A stretch of 64,000 bases of DNA from Polynucleobacter sp. CS-Odin-A6 (GTDB lineage Bacteria > Pseudomonadota > Gammaproteobacteria > Burkholderiales > Burkholderiaceae), in assembly GCF_018882095.1 (NCBI RefSeq), contig NZ_JACVPD010000002.1, positions 372,001-436,000 on the forward strand. Direction: 5' to 3'. How positions within the stretch are numbered: the stretch's first letter is position 1; the number at the start of each line of letters is the position of its first letter. The notes below the pieces were generated by a model. That model did no database searches and was not told the DNA's origin. It was given only the letters and a program-made list of their open reading frames with translations. Positions 38,776-48,570 of the stretch are shown here, piece by piece. The position numbers were made by a program, and so were the translations under genes.

Positions 38776-40350
38776 ATGAGTAGCAATAGCGCCAATCAAT
38801 TACTTACTCAAGCAGTATCTCACCATCAAAAAAATAATTTAGCTCAAGCTAGATCTCTTTACGAACAATACATTACGATTGACCCCAATAACTTTGACTG
38901 CTTATATTTCTTAGGTCTTCTCTACGCACAAATCGGCGAATTCCAAAAAGCTATCGAAGTATTAAGAAATGCAAGTTATCTGAACTCTAATCATGCAGCA
39001 ACCTTCAGCACTTTAGGGTTTGCACAGCTGGAATTAAAAGAATATCTCCCCGCTATAGATAACTTAAAGCGGGCCATTCAATTACAACCAGGCTTAGTAG
39101 ATGTACATTACAACCTTGGAAATGCCCTGCAAGACACTCACCATCATTTGGAGGCAATTAAATCGTATGATGCGGCACTCCAATTACAAAAAAATAATCC
39201 AAGCATTTACTTTAATAAAGCAAATTCCTTGCGATATCTCAAAGAATTTGAGGCAGCAATTAAAGCCTATGATCAGGCGCTTGTTATTGAGCCTAATTTT
39301 GTCGAGGCGTATAGCAATAAAGCAGGTTGTTTAGAGCAAATTGGGGCTTATGAGGGTGCTATTACAGTCTGTAAACAAGCTCTTTCCATTAATCCTAACT
39401 TTGCCACCGCCCACTGGAATCTGGCTTTTTGCTACCTATTGCTTGGCGACTTTGAAAACGGCTGGAAAGAGCATGAATGGCGCTGGTCTAGCCCTGATCT
39501 CCCAATCAATCAAGAGCGCAGAAATTTTGATCAGCCATTATGGTTAGGGCAAGAGTCTTTATTAAATAAAACTATTTTCTTGTATGCAGAACAAGGGCTT
39601 GGGGATACGCTGCAATTTTCCCGATTTGCCATTCAAGTTAAACAGCTTGGCGCGAGAGTCATTCTTGAAGTTCAAAAACCTTTAACTTCACTGCTTTCTA
39701 GCCTTGCAGGGGTTGACCAAATTATCTCCAAAGGCGAGACAGCCCCGGCATTTGACTTTCAATGCCCATTGATGAGTCTTCCTTTGGCCTTAAAGGCCTA
39801 CTCAAAGGAGGCCATGAATAGCTCTGTGCCATACCTCCAGGCCTCTAAGGAAAGCCTTTCTAAATGGGAAAATAGGCTGGGCAAAAAAACGAAGCCGCGG
39901 GTTGGAATAGTGTGGAGTGGCAATCCAGATCATCACAATGATTGGAATCGAAGCATTCCTTTGAATGAATTCATCAAGCTGGGCTCACCCCACTATCAGT
40001 TAGTATCAGTCCAGAAAAATATTAGCACCGCTGATCACGCACTTCTTTTAGATCATCCCGAAATATTACATTTTGAAAATGATCTGAATGACTTTCTCGA
40101 TACTGCTGCCCTTTGTGAATTGCTAGATTTATTGATTACGGTTGATACTAGCGTGGCACACCTGGCGGGAGCCCTTGGAAAAGAAACGTGGATATTGCTA
40201 CCTAAAAATCCTGACTGGAGATGGTTGCTCATGAGAGTAGATACAGATTGGTATCCATGCGCTAAACTTTTCAGGCAGGAAGCACTTCTTAATTGGTCCC
40301 CAGTAATTGATCGAGTCAAAAGAGATCTCGCTCTACACTTTCCTACCTAA
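38776..40350 (+). CDS. TPR protein with GT9-like glycosyltransferase domain, copy B
   Basis: The 524-residue protein is a paralogue of the preceding gene. TPRs run over about residues 1-235, then PLWLGQESLLNKTIFLYAEQ with YAEQGLGD from Tyr270, DFQCPLMSLPLAL, RVGIVWSGNPDHHNDWNRSI and LDLLITVDTSVAHLAGALGK. The two proteins are clearly diverged outside these blocks, so the duplication is not recent. It starts 48 bases after copy A on the same strand and ends at a strong bidirectional terminator shared with the porin gene. Confidence 0.85.
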   Translation: MSSNSANQLLTQAVSHHQKNNLAQARSLYEQYITIDPNNFDCLYFLGLLYAQIGEFQKAIEVLRNASYLNSNHAATFSTLGFAQLELKEYLPAIDNLKRAIQLQPGLVDVHYNLGNALQDTHHHLEAIKSYDAALQLQKNNPSIYFNKANSLRYLKEFEAAIKAYDQALVIEPNFVEAYSNKAGCLEQIGAYEGAITVCKQALSINPNFATAHWNLAFCYLLLGDFENGWKEHEWRWSSPDLPINQERRNFDQPLWLGQESLLNKTIFLYAEQGLGDTLQFSRFAIQVKQLGARVILEVQKPLTSLLSSLAGVDQIISKGETAPAFDFQCPLMSLPLALKAYSKEAMNSSVPYLQASKESLSKWENRLGKKTKPRVGIVWSGNPDHHNDWNRSIPLNEFIKLGSPHYQLVSVQKNISTADHALLLDHPEILHFENDLNDFLDTAALCELLDLLITVDTSVAHLAGALGKETWILLPKNPDWRWLLMRVDTDWYPCAKLFRQEALLNWSPVIDRVKRDLALHFPT

Positions 40351-40390
40351 ACTTCTCTCTCACAGGTAAACCTGCTACTAACTTCAATAA

Positions 40391-40422
40391 AAAAACCCAC
40401 TGTATTTCCACAGTGGGTTTTT
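40391..40422. terminator. Bidirectional rho-independent terminator
   Basis: An 8-bp stem CCCACTGT / ACAGTGGG with a six-base loop is flanked by five or more A on the left and TTTTT on the right. It can therefore stop both the TPR-GT9 transcript and the convergent porin transcript. Confidence 0.92.
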
Positions 40423-40488
40423 AACTTCTTTTACTTACTGCTGCTACGTCTTAAAAACTAATCTGCGCTAGCTTACGCTAGCATTAAA

Positions 40489-41805
40489 TTAGAAAGTGTG
40501 ACGTGCGCCAACAGCGTATTGGTTACCGTTTGTGCCAGAACCAGCTACAGATGATGCAGATGTAGAGGTTGTGGAACCAAATGCAGCGTACAAGTTTGTG
40601 CGCTTGCTAAGGTAGTAGTTAGAACCAATTTGATATGCAGTGAAGTTAACAGTTGCAGGTGCTACGCCAGCAGCAGAATCAGCACCTTTGTAGCGACCGT
40701 TACCAATGCTTGCCCAAGCCTCAATCGTAGGAGTAATGTAGCTACGTACACCAATCTGCTGCGCATTACGGTTAAATTGAGTAGAGCTTGATGTGGCTGT
40801 GCCAGATACAGTTAGACCTGAATTCTGGGTAACTTTACGACCGATCCACTGACCGTAGGCTTTCAAAATACCGAAGTCATAAGTAGCACCAACATACTGT
40901 TGCTTGTCAGCTAAGTTAGTAAATGCCAAGAGGCCAGCTGTTGTAGTAATAGCAGCTGCACTTTGTGCATACACAGGAGAATTAGCACCGCCGATATTCA
41001 ATGAAACAGCAGCAAAAGAATCAACTCCAGAAGCTTTAACGCTGAAAGACTGGTAGTTAGCCGTTACATACAGCTTTTGCCATGTGTAGTTAGCACCCAA
41101 AGCCCAACCATTCCAGTTGTTGTTACCACCAGATGAACTAGTAACTTGTGTTGAATTGGAATTATTCATTGCGTACATACCTTTTACTTGGAAACCAGCA
41201 AAAGTATCTGATGCAGCTGTCAAGGCGTTAGAGGCACGGTTTGTGAAGCCAATGTTTGTAGATTGACCAGACTCAGCACCAGATTGATTGCCGCCAACAT
41301 AGATTACGCCACCAGTCATATTCATATATGCAGTTGGGTCAGTCTTTGCAGCTTCATCGAAGATTGGAGTGTATTGACGACCAAACGCGAATTGTCCAAG
41401 TCCATTCTTTTTCAAACCAACAAATGATTGACGGTTGTTCAATGCAGAGCCGCTATCAGTAGAAGTGCCTTGAACCGCATCAACAGCTGTACCGCCAGAT
41501 AAGTTAGCGTTAGCAGGTGTCAAACCAGCTTCAACAGTGAAGAATGCGCTTGTACCGCCGCCTAAATCTTCCATGCCTTTGAAACCTAAACGGCTAGTAG
41601 ACTCAGCGCCTTGGCCGAATTGGCTTGTTGTAGTTTTAACGTTGCCACCAGTAGTACCTGCATTACCGCCGGTTTTGCTGTAAGCGGTAGCATTTGAACC
41701 AATAAAGCCAGCATCAACAACACCGTAAACGGTTACGCTGGACTGTGCTTGAGCAGCGCCAGCGATAGCTGACATAGCTGCAACTGCGAATAGCGATTTT
41801 TTCAT
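40489..41805 (-). CDS. Outer-membrane general porin (Gram-negative porin, OmpC-like family)
   Basis: The 438-residue protein has a signal peptide (MKKSLFAVAAMSAIAGAAQA, cleavage after AQA), then QSSVTVYGVVDAGF, the typical first strand of betaproteobacterial porins, alternating beta-strand patterns, GFKGMEDLGGGTSAFF, FVGLKKNGLGQFAFGRQYTP (loop 3 region) and a C-terminal strand ending YAVGARHTF with terminal Phe for BAM recognition. It is very rich in Ser, Thr, Asn and Ala. It forms trimeric water-filled channels. It has its own promoter and terminator. Confidence 0.95.
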   Translation of the reverse strand: MKKSLFAVAAMSAIAGAAQAQSSVTVYGVVDAGFIGSNATAYSKTGGNAGTTGGNVKTTTSQFGQGAESTSRLGFKGMEDLGGGTSAFFTVEAGLTPANANLSGGTAVDAVQGTSTDSGSALNNRQSFVGLKKNGLGQFAFGRQYTPIFDEAAKTDPTAYMNMTGGVIYVGGNQSGAESGQSTNIGFTNRASNALTAASDTFAGFQVKGMYAMNNSNSTQVTSSSGGNNNWNGWALGANYTWQKLYVTANYQSFSVKASGVDSFAAVSLNIGGANSPVYAQSAAAITTTAGLLAFTNLADKQQYVGATYDFGILKAYGQWIGRKVTQNSGLTVSGTATSSSTQFNRNAQQIGVRSYITPTIEAWASIGNGRYKGADSAAGVAPATVNFTAYQIGSNYYLSKRTNLYAAFGSTTSTSASSVAGSGTNGNQYAVGARHTF

Positions 41806-41896
41806 TCTTTAAATCTCCATAAATTGAAAGTAATGCCCAAAAAAAATGGGACTTACGAATTTTGCTTGCAATGCCTTCCTAGACTGGAGGTAAGGG

Positions 41897-41923
41897 TATT
41901 TAGAGGATCTTTTTGCTTGTCAA
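41897..41923 (-). promoter_or_regulatory. Candidate sigma-70 promoter for the porin
   Basis: On the minus strand a perfect TTGACA (41918-41923) is followed 15 bases on by TAAATA (41897-41902). This gives a 5' leader of about 85 bases, and GGAG stands nine bases before the ATG. The spacing is short, so this is a candidate only. Confidence 0.4.
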
Positions 41924-42012
41924 AAGGTAGTTTTCTGGCTTTCTTCGTTGTATCATGGCAACAAGGTCATCCTTTTCGGGTGTTTTAGGGCCTCAGATGG
42001 CAGAATTGTCAT

Positions 42013-43485
42013 ATGGCAAGCCGCGAATTCTTAAAAATCCTGCAATCAGCCCGTTTGGGTGATGTTTTAGCACAACAAAGTTTAGCTTCTGCCTATCTAA
42101 CTGGGGCCTTGAAAACCCCAATACAGCCAGCCAATGCCCTAATTTGGCTCGAAAAATCTTATTTTTCCATTCAAAATCAATTACTTATCAACAAGACCCC
42201 TAGTAATGCCGAAATTTTGGAGCTGGAACACTCTAATAGAGAAGTTCAAGAGATCCTTGAATTAATTGCCACGGTCCCACTGGCGGCCACCTTTAATTCT
42301 CCTGCCTTTGCCTTTGGTTGGAAATCATTTTGGGAGTTAACCACGGCGAGCATTCCTGCAAGTTACGCTGCGCAATGGCAACTTGCGGATTTACTTTTAC
42401 ATCCAGAGAAAAAAGAGCTTCAGTCGGAGCTTGCTCAGTGGATTTCCAGGCAAGGAGGTAAGCGTGATTTTTCTGCACTTCAAAAAATTGCCAAAGGCTT
42501 TCTTCTCAAACTCACTGAGACAGAAACGTCTTTTACTAACTCGGCAAAAGAACTTCTTATTAAGTTGCAGCCGAAAGATGAGGCCCTATCTTCGCTTTGG
42601 AATACTTGGCTTGCTGAAAAAAATGAAAGCGCTCTTTTACAAGCTGCTGAACTTGGCCTTACCGCCGCTAAGCTAACTCTAGGTTTGAAGTTAGCACAAT
42701 TTGAAGTTGGGTCCAATGTTGGGAAGCCTGTTGGCGATGTCATTGATAAATCCAATGCATCTCTCAAAAAAGCAGCCTACTGGCTAGAACTTGCTGCTAA
42801 GGATGGGGAACGGGATGCTTGGTTTGCTTTGGGCGAGATCTATCGTCGTCCGCAGTTCTCGGGCTACAACGCCGCTGAAAGCGATCGCTGTTTTGATCGC
42901 GCCGCTGATTTAGGTCATGCACAAGCACAGTTTCGAAAAGGGGCTAATTTGTGGCGTAAGCGGCAAAAGATTGAAGAGAAAGTTCGTGGACTACAGGCCT
43001 CTTATTGGGTTTGGCAGGCTCACCAACAAGGCATCCTAGAAGCTCAAGAATTGTTAGGAAAAATCCTGGAGAGCGTTTCTAATCCTCAGAATAATGATTG
43101 GTTTGACTTAGCGAGTTATGCTGAAAAGACTTTAAATCATCATGCAGAGCATCAGTTAGATGCTGAGTGGATCTTGCTCTGTCACCGAATTATCATTGCG
43201 AATCAATTTAATTTGAGCAAAGCAGAATTACTACTTTGTGAGGTAGGGCAGTTACAACATGAACATTGTATTGTTGTGGATATTCGTCATGAGCTGCCAA
43301 AAATACTGCCAAGGTTAATTCAAATAGACAATACGCAGCAACGCCGCTCTTTACTTGCTGCCGGAAAAGCATTTGCAGGAAGCGAATTAGAGCAAGAGGG
43401 TAATTTACGACAAAGACGTTATCGATTTGATCGAGTAACCGAGTGGCTTAAAGCCACATTCTCGCAAGATCAAGCTGTTGCTTGA
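42013..43485 (+). CDS. Sel1-like repeat protein
   Basis: The 490-residue protein has Sel1-type helical repeats: AQQSLASAYLTGALKTPI near residue 20, then AAYWLELAAKDGERDAWFALG near 255, then SDRCFDRAADLGHAQAQFRKG and ASYWVWQAHQQGILEAQELLG. These are scaffold repeats for protein interaction. No signal peptide or membrane span is seen, so it is probably cytoplasmic. The C-terminal 100 residues are not repetitive and end in a basic segment (LRQRRYRFDRVTEWLKATF). It converges on tatC with 16 bases of overlap. Function is unknown. Confidence 0.75.
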   Translation: MASREFLKILQSARLGDVLAQQSLASAYLTGALKTPIQPANALIWLEKSYFSIQNQLLINKTPSNAEILELEHSNREVQEILELIATVPLAATFNSPAFAFGWKSFWELTTASIPASYAAQWQLADLLLHPEKKELQSELAQWISRQGGKRDFSALQKIAKGFLLKLTETETSFTNSAKELLIKLQPKDEALSSLWNTWLAEKNESALLQAAELGLTAAKLTLGLKLAQFEVGSNVGKPVGDVIDKSNASLKKAAYWLELAAKDGERDAWFALGEIYRRPQFSGYNAAESDRCFDRAADLGHAQAQFRKGANLWRKRQKIEEKVRGLQASYWVWQAHQQGILEAQELLGKILESVSNPQNNDWFDLASYAEKTLNHHAEHQLDAEWILLCHRIIIANQFNLSKAELLLCEVGQLQHEHCIVVDIRHELPKILPRLIQIDNTQQRRSLLAAGKAFAGSELEQEGNLRQRRYRFDRVTEWLKATFSQDQAVA

Positions 43486-44276
43486 GGATCTGTACCTTTA
43501 GATTCACCATCTTGGGGACCGTCATTCTCTGAAGGCTTCGGAGTATAGAAGCGGGCTATCAGCAAACCTAACTCATAAAGCAAGCTCATAGGCACAGCCA
43601 AAAGTAGCTGGGACAACACATCTGGCGGTGTCACTACCGCAGAAATCACAAAAGCGCCAACGATTACATACGGACGAATCTCTCTCAGCTTAGCGAGCGA
43701 AACTATTCCCATGCGAACGAGTACCACAACCACAACTGGCACTTCGAAGGTGATACCAAAGGCCAAGAAGGTCGTCATGGCAAAGCTGAGATAGTTATCA
43801 ATGTCAGTAGACATCTCCGCGCCCAAAGGAGCGTTGTAACTCGCCATGAAATTAAATACCGTTGGAAAGACCAAGAAGTAAGCAAATGCCATACCAAAAA
43901 TAAACAGGCTGTAACTACTCACTACCAAAGGTATGATCAATTTACGTTCGTGTTGATAGAGTCCTGGCGCAATAAAAGACCATAACTGGTACATCACAAT
44001 AGGCAGCGCAATCAAGAAGGCTACTAGCATCGTGACTTTCATTGGCACAAAGAACGAGCCTGTCACATCAGTCACAATCATCTTGCCACCAGCAGGTAGA
44101 GCCTGCAGAAGTGGCTGCGCAAATAAATGAAAAATATCTGGAGCCCAGTAGACCAGACAAACAAACACCGCAATAATAGCTATTGCTGACTTGATGATGC
44201 GATCACGTAACTCAATTAAATGCGATAGGAAGGATTCCTGCAAGCCCGAGTCTTCTGTTGAGTTATTTTCCGTCAT
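43470..44276 (-). CDS. tatC: Sec-independent protein translocase TatC
   Basis: TatC is the twin-arginine signal receptor with TatB. The 268-residue protein has six spans. The N-terminal block SFLSHLIELRDRIIKS and the conserved FVPMKVTMLVAFLIALPIVMYQLW segment with the periplasmic-face Glu/Gln region are typical, as is FGITFEVPVVVVVLVRMGIV. It follows tatB by ten bases. Its likely substrates in this window include the Rieske protein PetA. Confidence 0.96.
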   Translation of the reverse strand: MTENNSTEDSGLQESFLSHLIELRDRIIKSAIAIIAVFVCLVYWAPDIFHLFAQPLLQALPAGGKMIVTDVTGSFFVPMKVTMLVAFLIALPIVMYQLWSFIAPGLYQHERKLIIPLVVSSYSLFIFGMAFAYFLVFPTVFNFMASYNAPLGAEMSTDIDNYLSFAMTTFLAFGITFEVPVVVVVLVRMGIVSLAKLREIRPYVIVGAFVISAVVTPPDVLSQLLLAVPMSLLYELGLLIARFYTPKPSENDGPQDGESKGTDPQATA

Positions 44277-44286
44277 TGGATACGGG

Positions 44287-44763
44287 TCACTTATTAGCGC
44301 TGTGATGAAAGCGCTTCATCCGAGCGGCGCCGGATTGCACGCGCGTACGAATACCAGCGGAATGCTTAAACCAGACTGGTCTAGCGGCACGTCTTACACC
44401 CCAGCTCTTGCGTCCTTGGCGCATCGACTTACGAAATACTTCTTTTTCATCGAGTGGGGCTCTAGCGAAATTATTGTCAAAAATGTCCGCCTGGTCACTC
44501 AGATTAGCGCCAGCTTCTTGAACTGTTGACTGAAGCGAGTTTTCTACATCCTTAAGTACTGAAGTACTTTCTTCACGCAGTTTTTTGAACTCTTCAATGT
44601 CCATCTGGCGACTCACTTCAGATTTAACGTCAGCCATGTAGCGCTGCGCTCGTCCAAATAGATTGCCTGCCATACGAGCAATCTTCGGAAGACGCTCGGG
44701 ACCAACCACCACTAATGCAACTACTGCAATAAGTGCAAGCTTTGATACTCCGAGATCAATCAT
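44287..44763 (-). CDS. tatB: Sec-independent protein translocase TatB
   Basis: TatB forms the substrate-receptor complex with TatC. The 158-residue protein begins MIDLGVSKLALIAVVALVVVGPERLP, with the single span and the Glu-Gly-Pro-Glu-type hinge (VGPERLPK), then an amphipathic helix (MAGNLFGRAQRYMADVKSEV) and a long charged tail ending in basic Arg-rich sequence. Its position between tatA and tatC and its longer tail separate it from TatA. Confidence 0.95.
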   Translation of the reverse strand: MIDLGVSKLALIAVVALVVVGPERLPKIARMAGNLFGRAQRYMADVKSEVSRQMDIEEFKKLREESTSVLKDVENSLQSTVQEAGANLSDQADIFDNNFARAPLDEKEVFRKSMRQGRKSWGVRRAARPVWFKHSAGIRTRVQSGAARMKRFHHSANK

Positions 44764-44791
44764 GTAAAAGACGCATTATTTCAATCAACTA

Positions 44792-45031
44792 TTACTTATT
44801 GATGTCTTTAGCATGCACATCTACTGTTTTTTCTGCTGCTGTAGTGGCGGTAGCGGTTTGCTGAATCTGCTCTTTTGACTCTTCGGCGCCATCATGCGGT
44901 TTGATGCCATCCTTAAAGCTTTTAACTGCGCCACCTAAGTCAGCGCCAATATTGCGTAGTTTTTTGGTACCGAATACCAACATCACGATCACCAAAACAA
45001 TCAACCAGTGCCAAATGCTAAATGAACCCAT
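44792..45031 (-). CDS. tatA: Sec-independent protein translocase TatA
   Basis: TatA forms the translocation pore or weakening assembly. The 79-residue protein begins [25 protein letters not shown] with one short span and the FGTKKL hinge, an amphipathic helix ([18 protein letters not shown]) and an Ala/Thr-rich charged tail. It lies 17 bases after the HIT gene on the same strand and 28 before tatB. Confidence 0.96.
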   Translation of the reverse strand: MGSFSIWHWLIVLVIVMLVFGTKKLRNIGADLGGAVKSFKDGIKPHDGAEESKEQIQQTATATTAAEKTVDVHAKDINK

Positions 45032-45047
45032 TTTTAATCTCCTCTGA

Positions 45048-45404
45048 CTATTTGTTACAGGGGCGCGGACCGCCCATCACATGCAAATGCAAGTGATAAA
45101 CCTCTTGCCCACCATCTACGCCATTGTTCACTACTAATCTAAAGCCCCCCTCTTTTCCAGGACGGCAACCCTGTTCTTGAGCGAGGCGTGGTGCTAATTC
45201 CATCATTTTACCTAGCAACGGCGCATCTGCGACTTCTACAGACGCCAGCATAGGGATATGCTTTTTCGGAATCATCAAGAAATGGATTGGCGCAGCCGGG
45301 TTGATATCCTTAAAAGCATAGATTTCTTCATCCTCGTATACCTTTTGGGACGGAATTTCGCCTTTAGCAATCTTGCAAAACAAGCAATTTGGATCGTGGC
45401 TCAC
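45048..45404 (-). CDS. HIT-family (histidine triad) nucleotide-binding protein
   Basis: The 118-residue protein has the HIT signature HLHLHVMGG near the C-terminus and the zinc/phosphate-side segment [20 protein letters not shown] at the start. This is the HinT/PKCI-like group, nucleoside phosphoramidate hydrolases. It sits between hisE and tatA, as in other Burkholderiales. The exact cellular substrate is not known. Confidence 0.93.
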   Translation of the reverse strand: MSHDPNCLFCKIAKGEIPSQKVYEDEEIYAFKDINPAAPIHFLMIPKKHIPMLASVEVADAPLLGKMMELAPRLAQEQGCRPGKEGGFRLVVNNGVDGGQEVYHLHLHVMGGPRPCNK

Positions 45405-45427
45405 GCTTTGGCCTCTCTTTTGCTTAT

Positions 45428-45829
45428 TTATTCAGTGCCAGCCGCTTTTCGGGCAGCTTTTTCTTCAATACCTGAAGTGCCCAGACGACGCTCTAACTCT
45501 GCAATCACATCTTCTGGCCGCAATCCAAACTGAGACAAGGCAATCAGACAGTGAAACCACAGATCGGCCATCTCGCCTACGAGGAGCTTTTGCTGCTCGG
45601 GCGCTAAATTGGCATTACGGGCATCCTTGGCAGCCATCACTGCCTCAGTGGCCTCTTCACCAATTTTCTTCAAAATGCCATCATCACCCTTAGAAAAGAG
45701 TAAGGCAGTGTAAGAAGTACTCGGATCGGCCTTCCCAGCCTTAAATGCATCTCGACGCTGATCTACTACATCTGCCAGATGGGCTAAAGCAGCATCTAAA
45801 TTAGAAAGGGTATTCATTGGGCTAGTCAT
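45428..45829 (-). CDS. hisE: Phosphoribosyl-ATP pyrophosphatase
   Basis: HisE hydrolyses PR-ATP to PR-AMP, the second step of histidine synthesis. The 133-residue protein has the MazG-like helical fold with [20 protein letters not shown] (Glu-rich metal site) and [20 protein letters not shown]. An ATG four residues downstream is another possible start. It is a separate gene from hisI, as in other betaproteobacteria, and follows it after 44 bases. Confidence 0.94.
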   Translation of the reverse strand: MTSPMNTLSNLDAALAHLADVVDQRRDAFKAGKADPSTSYTALLFSKGDDGILKKIGEEATEAVMAAKDARNANLAPEQQKLLVGEMADLWFHCLIALSQFGLRPEDVIAELERRLGTSGIEEKAARKAAGTE

Positions 45830-45873
45830 AAATCGATTTTATGTCTTTTATTGCCAGGAAGACAAAGAAGCGC

Positions 45874-46275
45874 TTATTTATGGTCCCTAGACTCATCAAC
45901 CCAAGTAGATTTTTCGGAATCCCACCGCTGAAAGAAGCAGCTATGCTGGCCTGTATGGCAAGCAATGCCATCTTTTTGCTCCACTAACAAGACAATCGTA
46001 TCGCCATCGCAATCTAAGCGGATTTCTTTCACTTTTTGAGTATGGCCAGATTCCTCACCCTTATGCCATAGCTTTTGTCTGGAGCGCGTCCAATACACCG
46101 CCTCTCCCAAACGCAGAGTTGCCAATAAGGCATCTCGATTCATCCAAGCCATCATCAGAATATCCTTACTGCCAATCTCTTGAGCAATCACAGGAACCAA
46201 GCCCTGCTCATTCCAGCTAACAGCATCAAGCCAGGTGCCGGCTTCTAAAAATTCGATTGGGGTGAAGGCGCTCAT
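45874..46275 (-). CDS. hisI: Phosphoribosyl-AMP cyclohydrolase
   Basis: HisI opens the adenine ring of PR-AMP, the third step of the pathway. The 133-residue protein has [26 protein letters not shown], the metal-site motif [14 protein letters not shown] and the zinc cysteines in [12 protein letters not shown]. It is separate from hisE. The gap to hisF is 32 bases. Confidence 0.95.
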   Translation of the reverse strand: MSAFTPIEFLEAGTWLDAVSWNEQGLVPVIAQEIGSKDILMMAWMNRDALLATLRLGEAVYWTRSRQKLWHKGEESGHTQKVKEIRLDCDGDTIVLLVEQKDGIACHTGQHSCFFQRWDSEKSTWVDESRDHK

Positions 46276-46307
46276 GAATATCTTCTTTGAATGTGTTGTG
46301 CTGCGCT

Positions 46308-47066
46308 TTAAATGCGAACCGGAATGCCCTGGCTCGCCATATACTCTTTTGCTTGGCCAACAGTGTATTCACCATAGTGAAAGATGCTGGCAGCCAATAC
46401 TGCATCGGCATGACCTTTCGTAATACCATCAACTAGGTGCTGTAAATTCCCGACCCCACCGGAAGCAATCACTGGGATACTGACTGCATCACTGACTGCT
46501 GCAGTTAACTCCAGATCGAAACCATCTTTACTACCATCACGGTTCATACTCGTAAGCAAGATTTCACCAGCGCCACGTTTAGCCACTTCAGATGCCCAAG
46601 CAACGACATCCATACCAGTGGCAGTTCTGCCACCGTGAGTAAATACTTCCCAATGACCTGCATCAGTTTTTTTAGCATCAATCGCCACCACAATACATTG
46701 CGAACCGTAATACGCGGCAGCATCAGAAACCAAATCGGGGTTTGCTACTGCAGAAGAGTTCATGCTGACCTTATCAGCGCCAGCATTGAGTAATCGACGC
46801 ACATCTGCTACAGCTCGTACACCACCGCCTACAGTCAGCGGAATAAATACTTGGGATGCAACATCTTCAATGATGTGCAGTATCAAATCACGCCCATCTG
46901 ATGTAGCAGTAATATCTAAGAAAGTGAGTTCGTCTGCACCTTGGGTGTTATAACGTTTTGCAATTTCTACGGGGTCGCCAGCATCACGTAAGCCAACAAA
47001 ATTCACGCCCTTCACGACGCGCCCTGCAGTGACATCAAGGCAAGGGATGATTCGTTTAGTGAGCAC
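46308..47066 (-). CDS. hisF: Imidazole glycerol phosphate synthase, cyclase subunit
   Basis: HisF uses ammonia from HisH to form imidazole glycerol phosphate and AICAR. The 252-residue TIM barrel starts [23 protein letters not shown] with the catalytic Asp (CLDV) and has [61 protein letters not shown] (second catalytic Asp) and [10 protein letters not shown]. It lies next to hisA, its (beta-alpha)8 paralogue. Confidence 0.97.
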   Translation of the reverse strand: MLTKRIIPCLDVTAGRVVKGVNFVGLRDAGDPVEIAKRYNTQGADELTFLDITATSDGRDLILHIIEDVASQVFIPLTVGGGVRAVADVRRLLNAGADKVSMNSSAVANPDLVSDAAAYYGSQCIVVAIDAKKTDAGHWEVFTHGGRTATGMDVVAWASEVAKRGAGEILLTSMNRDGSKDGFDLELTAAVSDAVSIPVIASGGVGNLQHLVDGITKGHADAVLAASIFHYGEYTVGQAKEYMASQGIPVRI

Positions 47067-47077
47067 AGATACGCACT

Positions 47078-47839
47078 TTAGATCATTTTCGGCGCGAACT
47101 TCAGAGTTAACTCATCAGCATAGGTTTGCGCCGCAGTTAAATCTAAATCACCCGCATAGATAGAGCGCCCTGCAATGACACCCATAATGCCTTCAGCTTC
47201 GGCCGCACAGAGGGCTTCAATATCTTGATTATTCGATAAGCCGCCGCTGGCAATCACCGGAATTCGAATCGCTTGTGCCAGCTTAATAGTGGCATCCATA
47301 TTGATACCCTTAAGCATGCCATCGCGACCAATATCGGTATAGATGATTGCCTCTACGCCATAGTCTTCAAACTTCTTGGCGAGGTCAATTACTTCGTGAC
47401 CACTAATTTTGCTCCAGCCATCAGTTGCTACTTTGCCATCACGCGCATCTAGACCGACCATGATGTGCCCAGGAAAAGCAGTACAGGCATCCTGAACAAA
47501 ACCAGGACTTTTCACTGCGGCCGTTCCAATAATGACCGTACTAATACCGTCATCTAATAGACGCTCGATAGTTTCTAGGTCACGAATGCCGCCGCCCAAT
47601 TGAACGGGGATCTCGTCACCTACTGCTTTGAGGATGGATTTAATAGCAGACTCATTTTTGAGCTTGCCAGCAAAGGCGCCGTTCAGATCAACTAGATGTA
47701 GGCGACGCGCTCCCTTACTGATCCAGTGTGCTGCCATTGCGCCCGGGTCTTCAGAAAAAATGGTGGCTCTATCCATATCACCTTGCTCGAGTCGAACACA
47801 GTGGCCATCTTTTAAATCAATCGCGGGAATCAGCAGCAT
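47078..47839 (-). CDS. hisA: ProFAR isomerase
   Basis: HisA isomerises ProFAR by an Amadori rearrangement. The 253-residue barrel has [20 protein letters not shown] (catalytic Asp), [46 protein letters not shown] and [15 protein letters not shown] (second Asp), then [11 protein letters not shown]. Eleven bases separate it from hisF and 20 from hisH. Confidence 0.97.
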   Translation of the reverse strand: MLLIPAIDLKDGHCVRLEQGDMDRATIFSEDPGAMAAHWISKGARRLHLVDLNGAFAGKLKNESAIKSILKAVGDEIPVQLGGGIRDLETIERLLDDGISTVIIGTAAVKSPGFVQDACTAFPGHIMVGLDARDGKVATDGWSKISGHEVIDLAKKFEDYGVEAIIYTDIGRDGMLKGINMDATIKLAQAIRIPVIASGGLSNNQDIEALCAAEAEGIMGVIAGRSIYAGDLDLTAAQTYADELTLKFAPKMI

Positions 47840-47859
47840 AGCGGTAGGTTAGAAAAATA

Positions 47860-48522
47860 TTAAGGTTGCCAAGAAACAAAGTTTTTGTAGAGCTTTAACC
47901 CATATTCTGCACTTTTTTCTGGGTGAAACTGCGTTGCAAAAATATTATCCCTTGCAACGGCAGAAGTAAACCAGTTGCCGTACTCTGTTGAACCCGCGCT
48001 ATCTTCCTGACGCTGCGGTACGACATAGTAGCTATGTACAAAATAGAAGCTCGTCAAATCCGGAATGTCTTCCCAAAGGGGGTGCTGACGATCCTGGCGA
48101 ACCTGATTCCAGCCCATATGCGGCACTTTATAAGCAGAGCCATCTGGCTGTAATTTGCCGGTCAGCTCAAAACGCCTTACTTCCCCTGGAATTAAACCCA
48201 AGCAGGGTGTCCAAGGCGCATTAGATGTCGCCCTTACTTCAGCACTTTGATCAAACAACATCTGCTCACCAACGCAAACACCGAGCAAAGGCTTATTTTT
48301 AGCAGCATCAAACAGCGCTTCTAATAAGCCCGACTCCTTTAGATGCTTAATGCAATCTGGCATAGCGCCTTGTCCTGGCAACACTACCCGCTCAGCGGAA
48401 AGGATTTCTTCTGGGGTATGCGCAATCACTACATTGGCGTCTGGCGCCACATGATGAAAAGCTTGATATACGGAACGCAGGTTACCCATTCCAAAATCCA
48501 CGATCGCAATTGTCTGCGCCAA
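47860..48522 (-). CDS. hisH: Imidazole glycerol phosphate synthase, glutaminase subunit
   Basis: HisH hydrolyses glutamine and channels ammonia to HisF. The 220-residue class I amidotransferase has [33 protein letters not shown], the nucleophile block [18 protein letters not shown] (Cys of GVCVG), and the His-Glu pair in [15 protein letters not shown]. There are 64 bases between hisB and hisH, with a short palindrome inside. Confidence 0.96.
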   Translation of the reverse strand: MAQTIAIVDFGMGNLRSVYQAFHHVAPDANVVIAHTPEEILSAERVVLPGQGAMPDCIKHLKESGLLEALFDAAKNKPLLGVCVGEQMLFDQSAEVRATSNAPWTPCLGLIPGEVRRFELTGKLQPDGSAYKVPHMGWNQVRQDRQHPLWEDIPDLTSFYFVHSYYVVPQRQEDSAGSTEYGNWFTSAVARDNIFATQFHPEKSAEYGLKLYKNFVSWQP

Positions 48523-48570
48523 CGATTAGCCTATGTTCTGAAGTATTTTGTGGCCATCTTTTACTCAAAA

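Noticed and set aside
23280-40350. Insertion sequence or prophage origin for the accessory blocks
   Set aside because: No transposase, integrase, terminal inverted repeats or phage structural genes can be seen in the frames or gaps.
44191-44529. A 112-codon plus-strand frame across tatC and tatB
   Set aside because: It is antisense to two well-supported Tat genes and has no ribosome site or domain.
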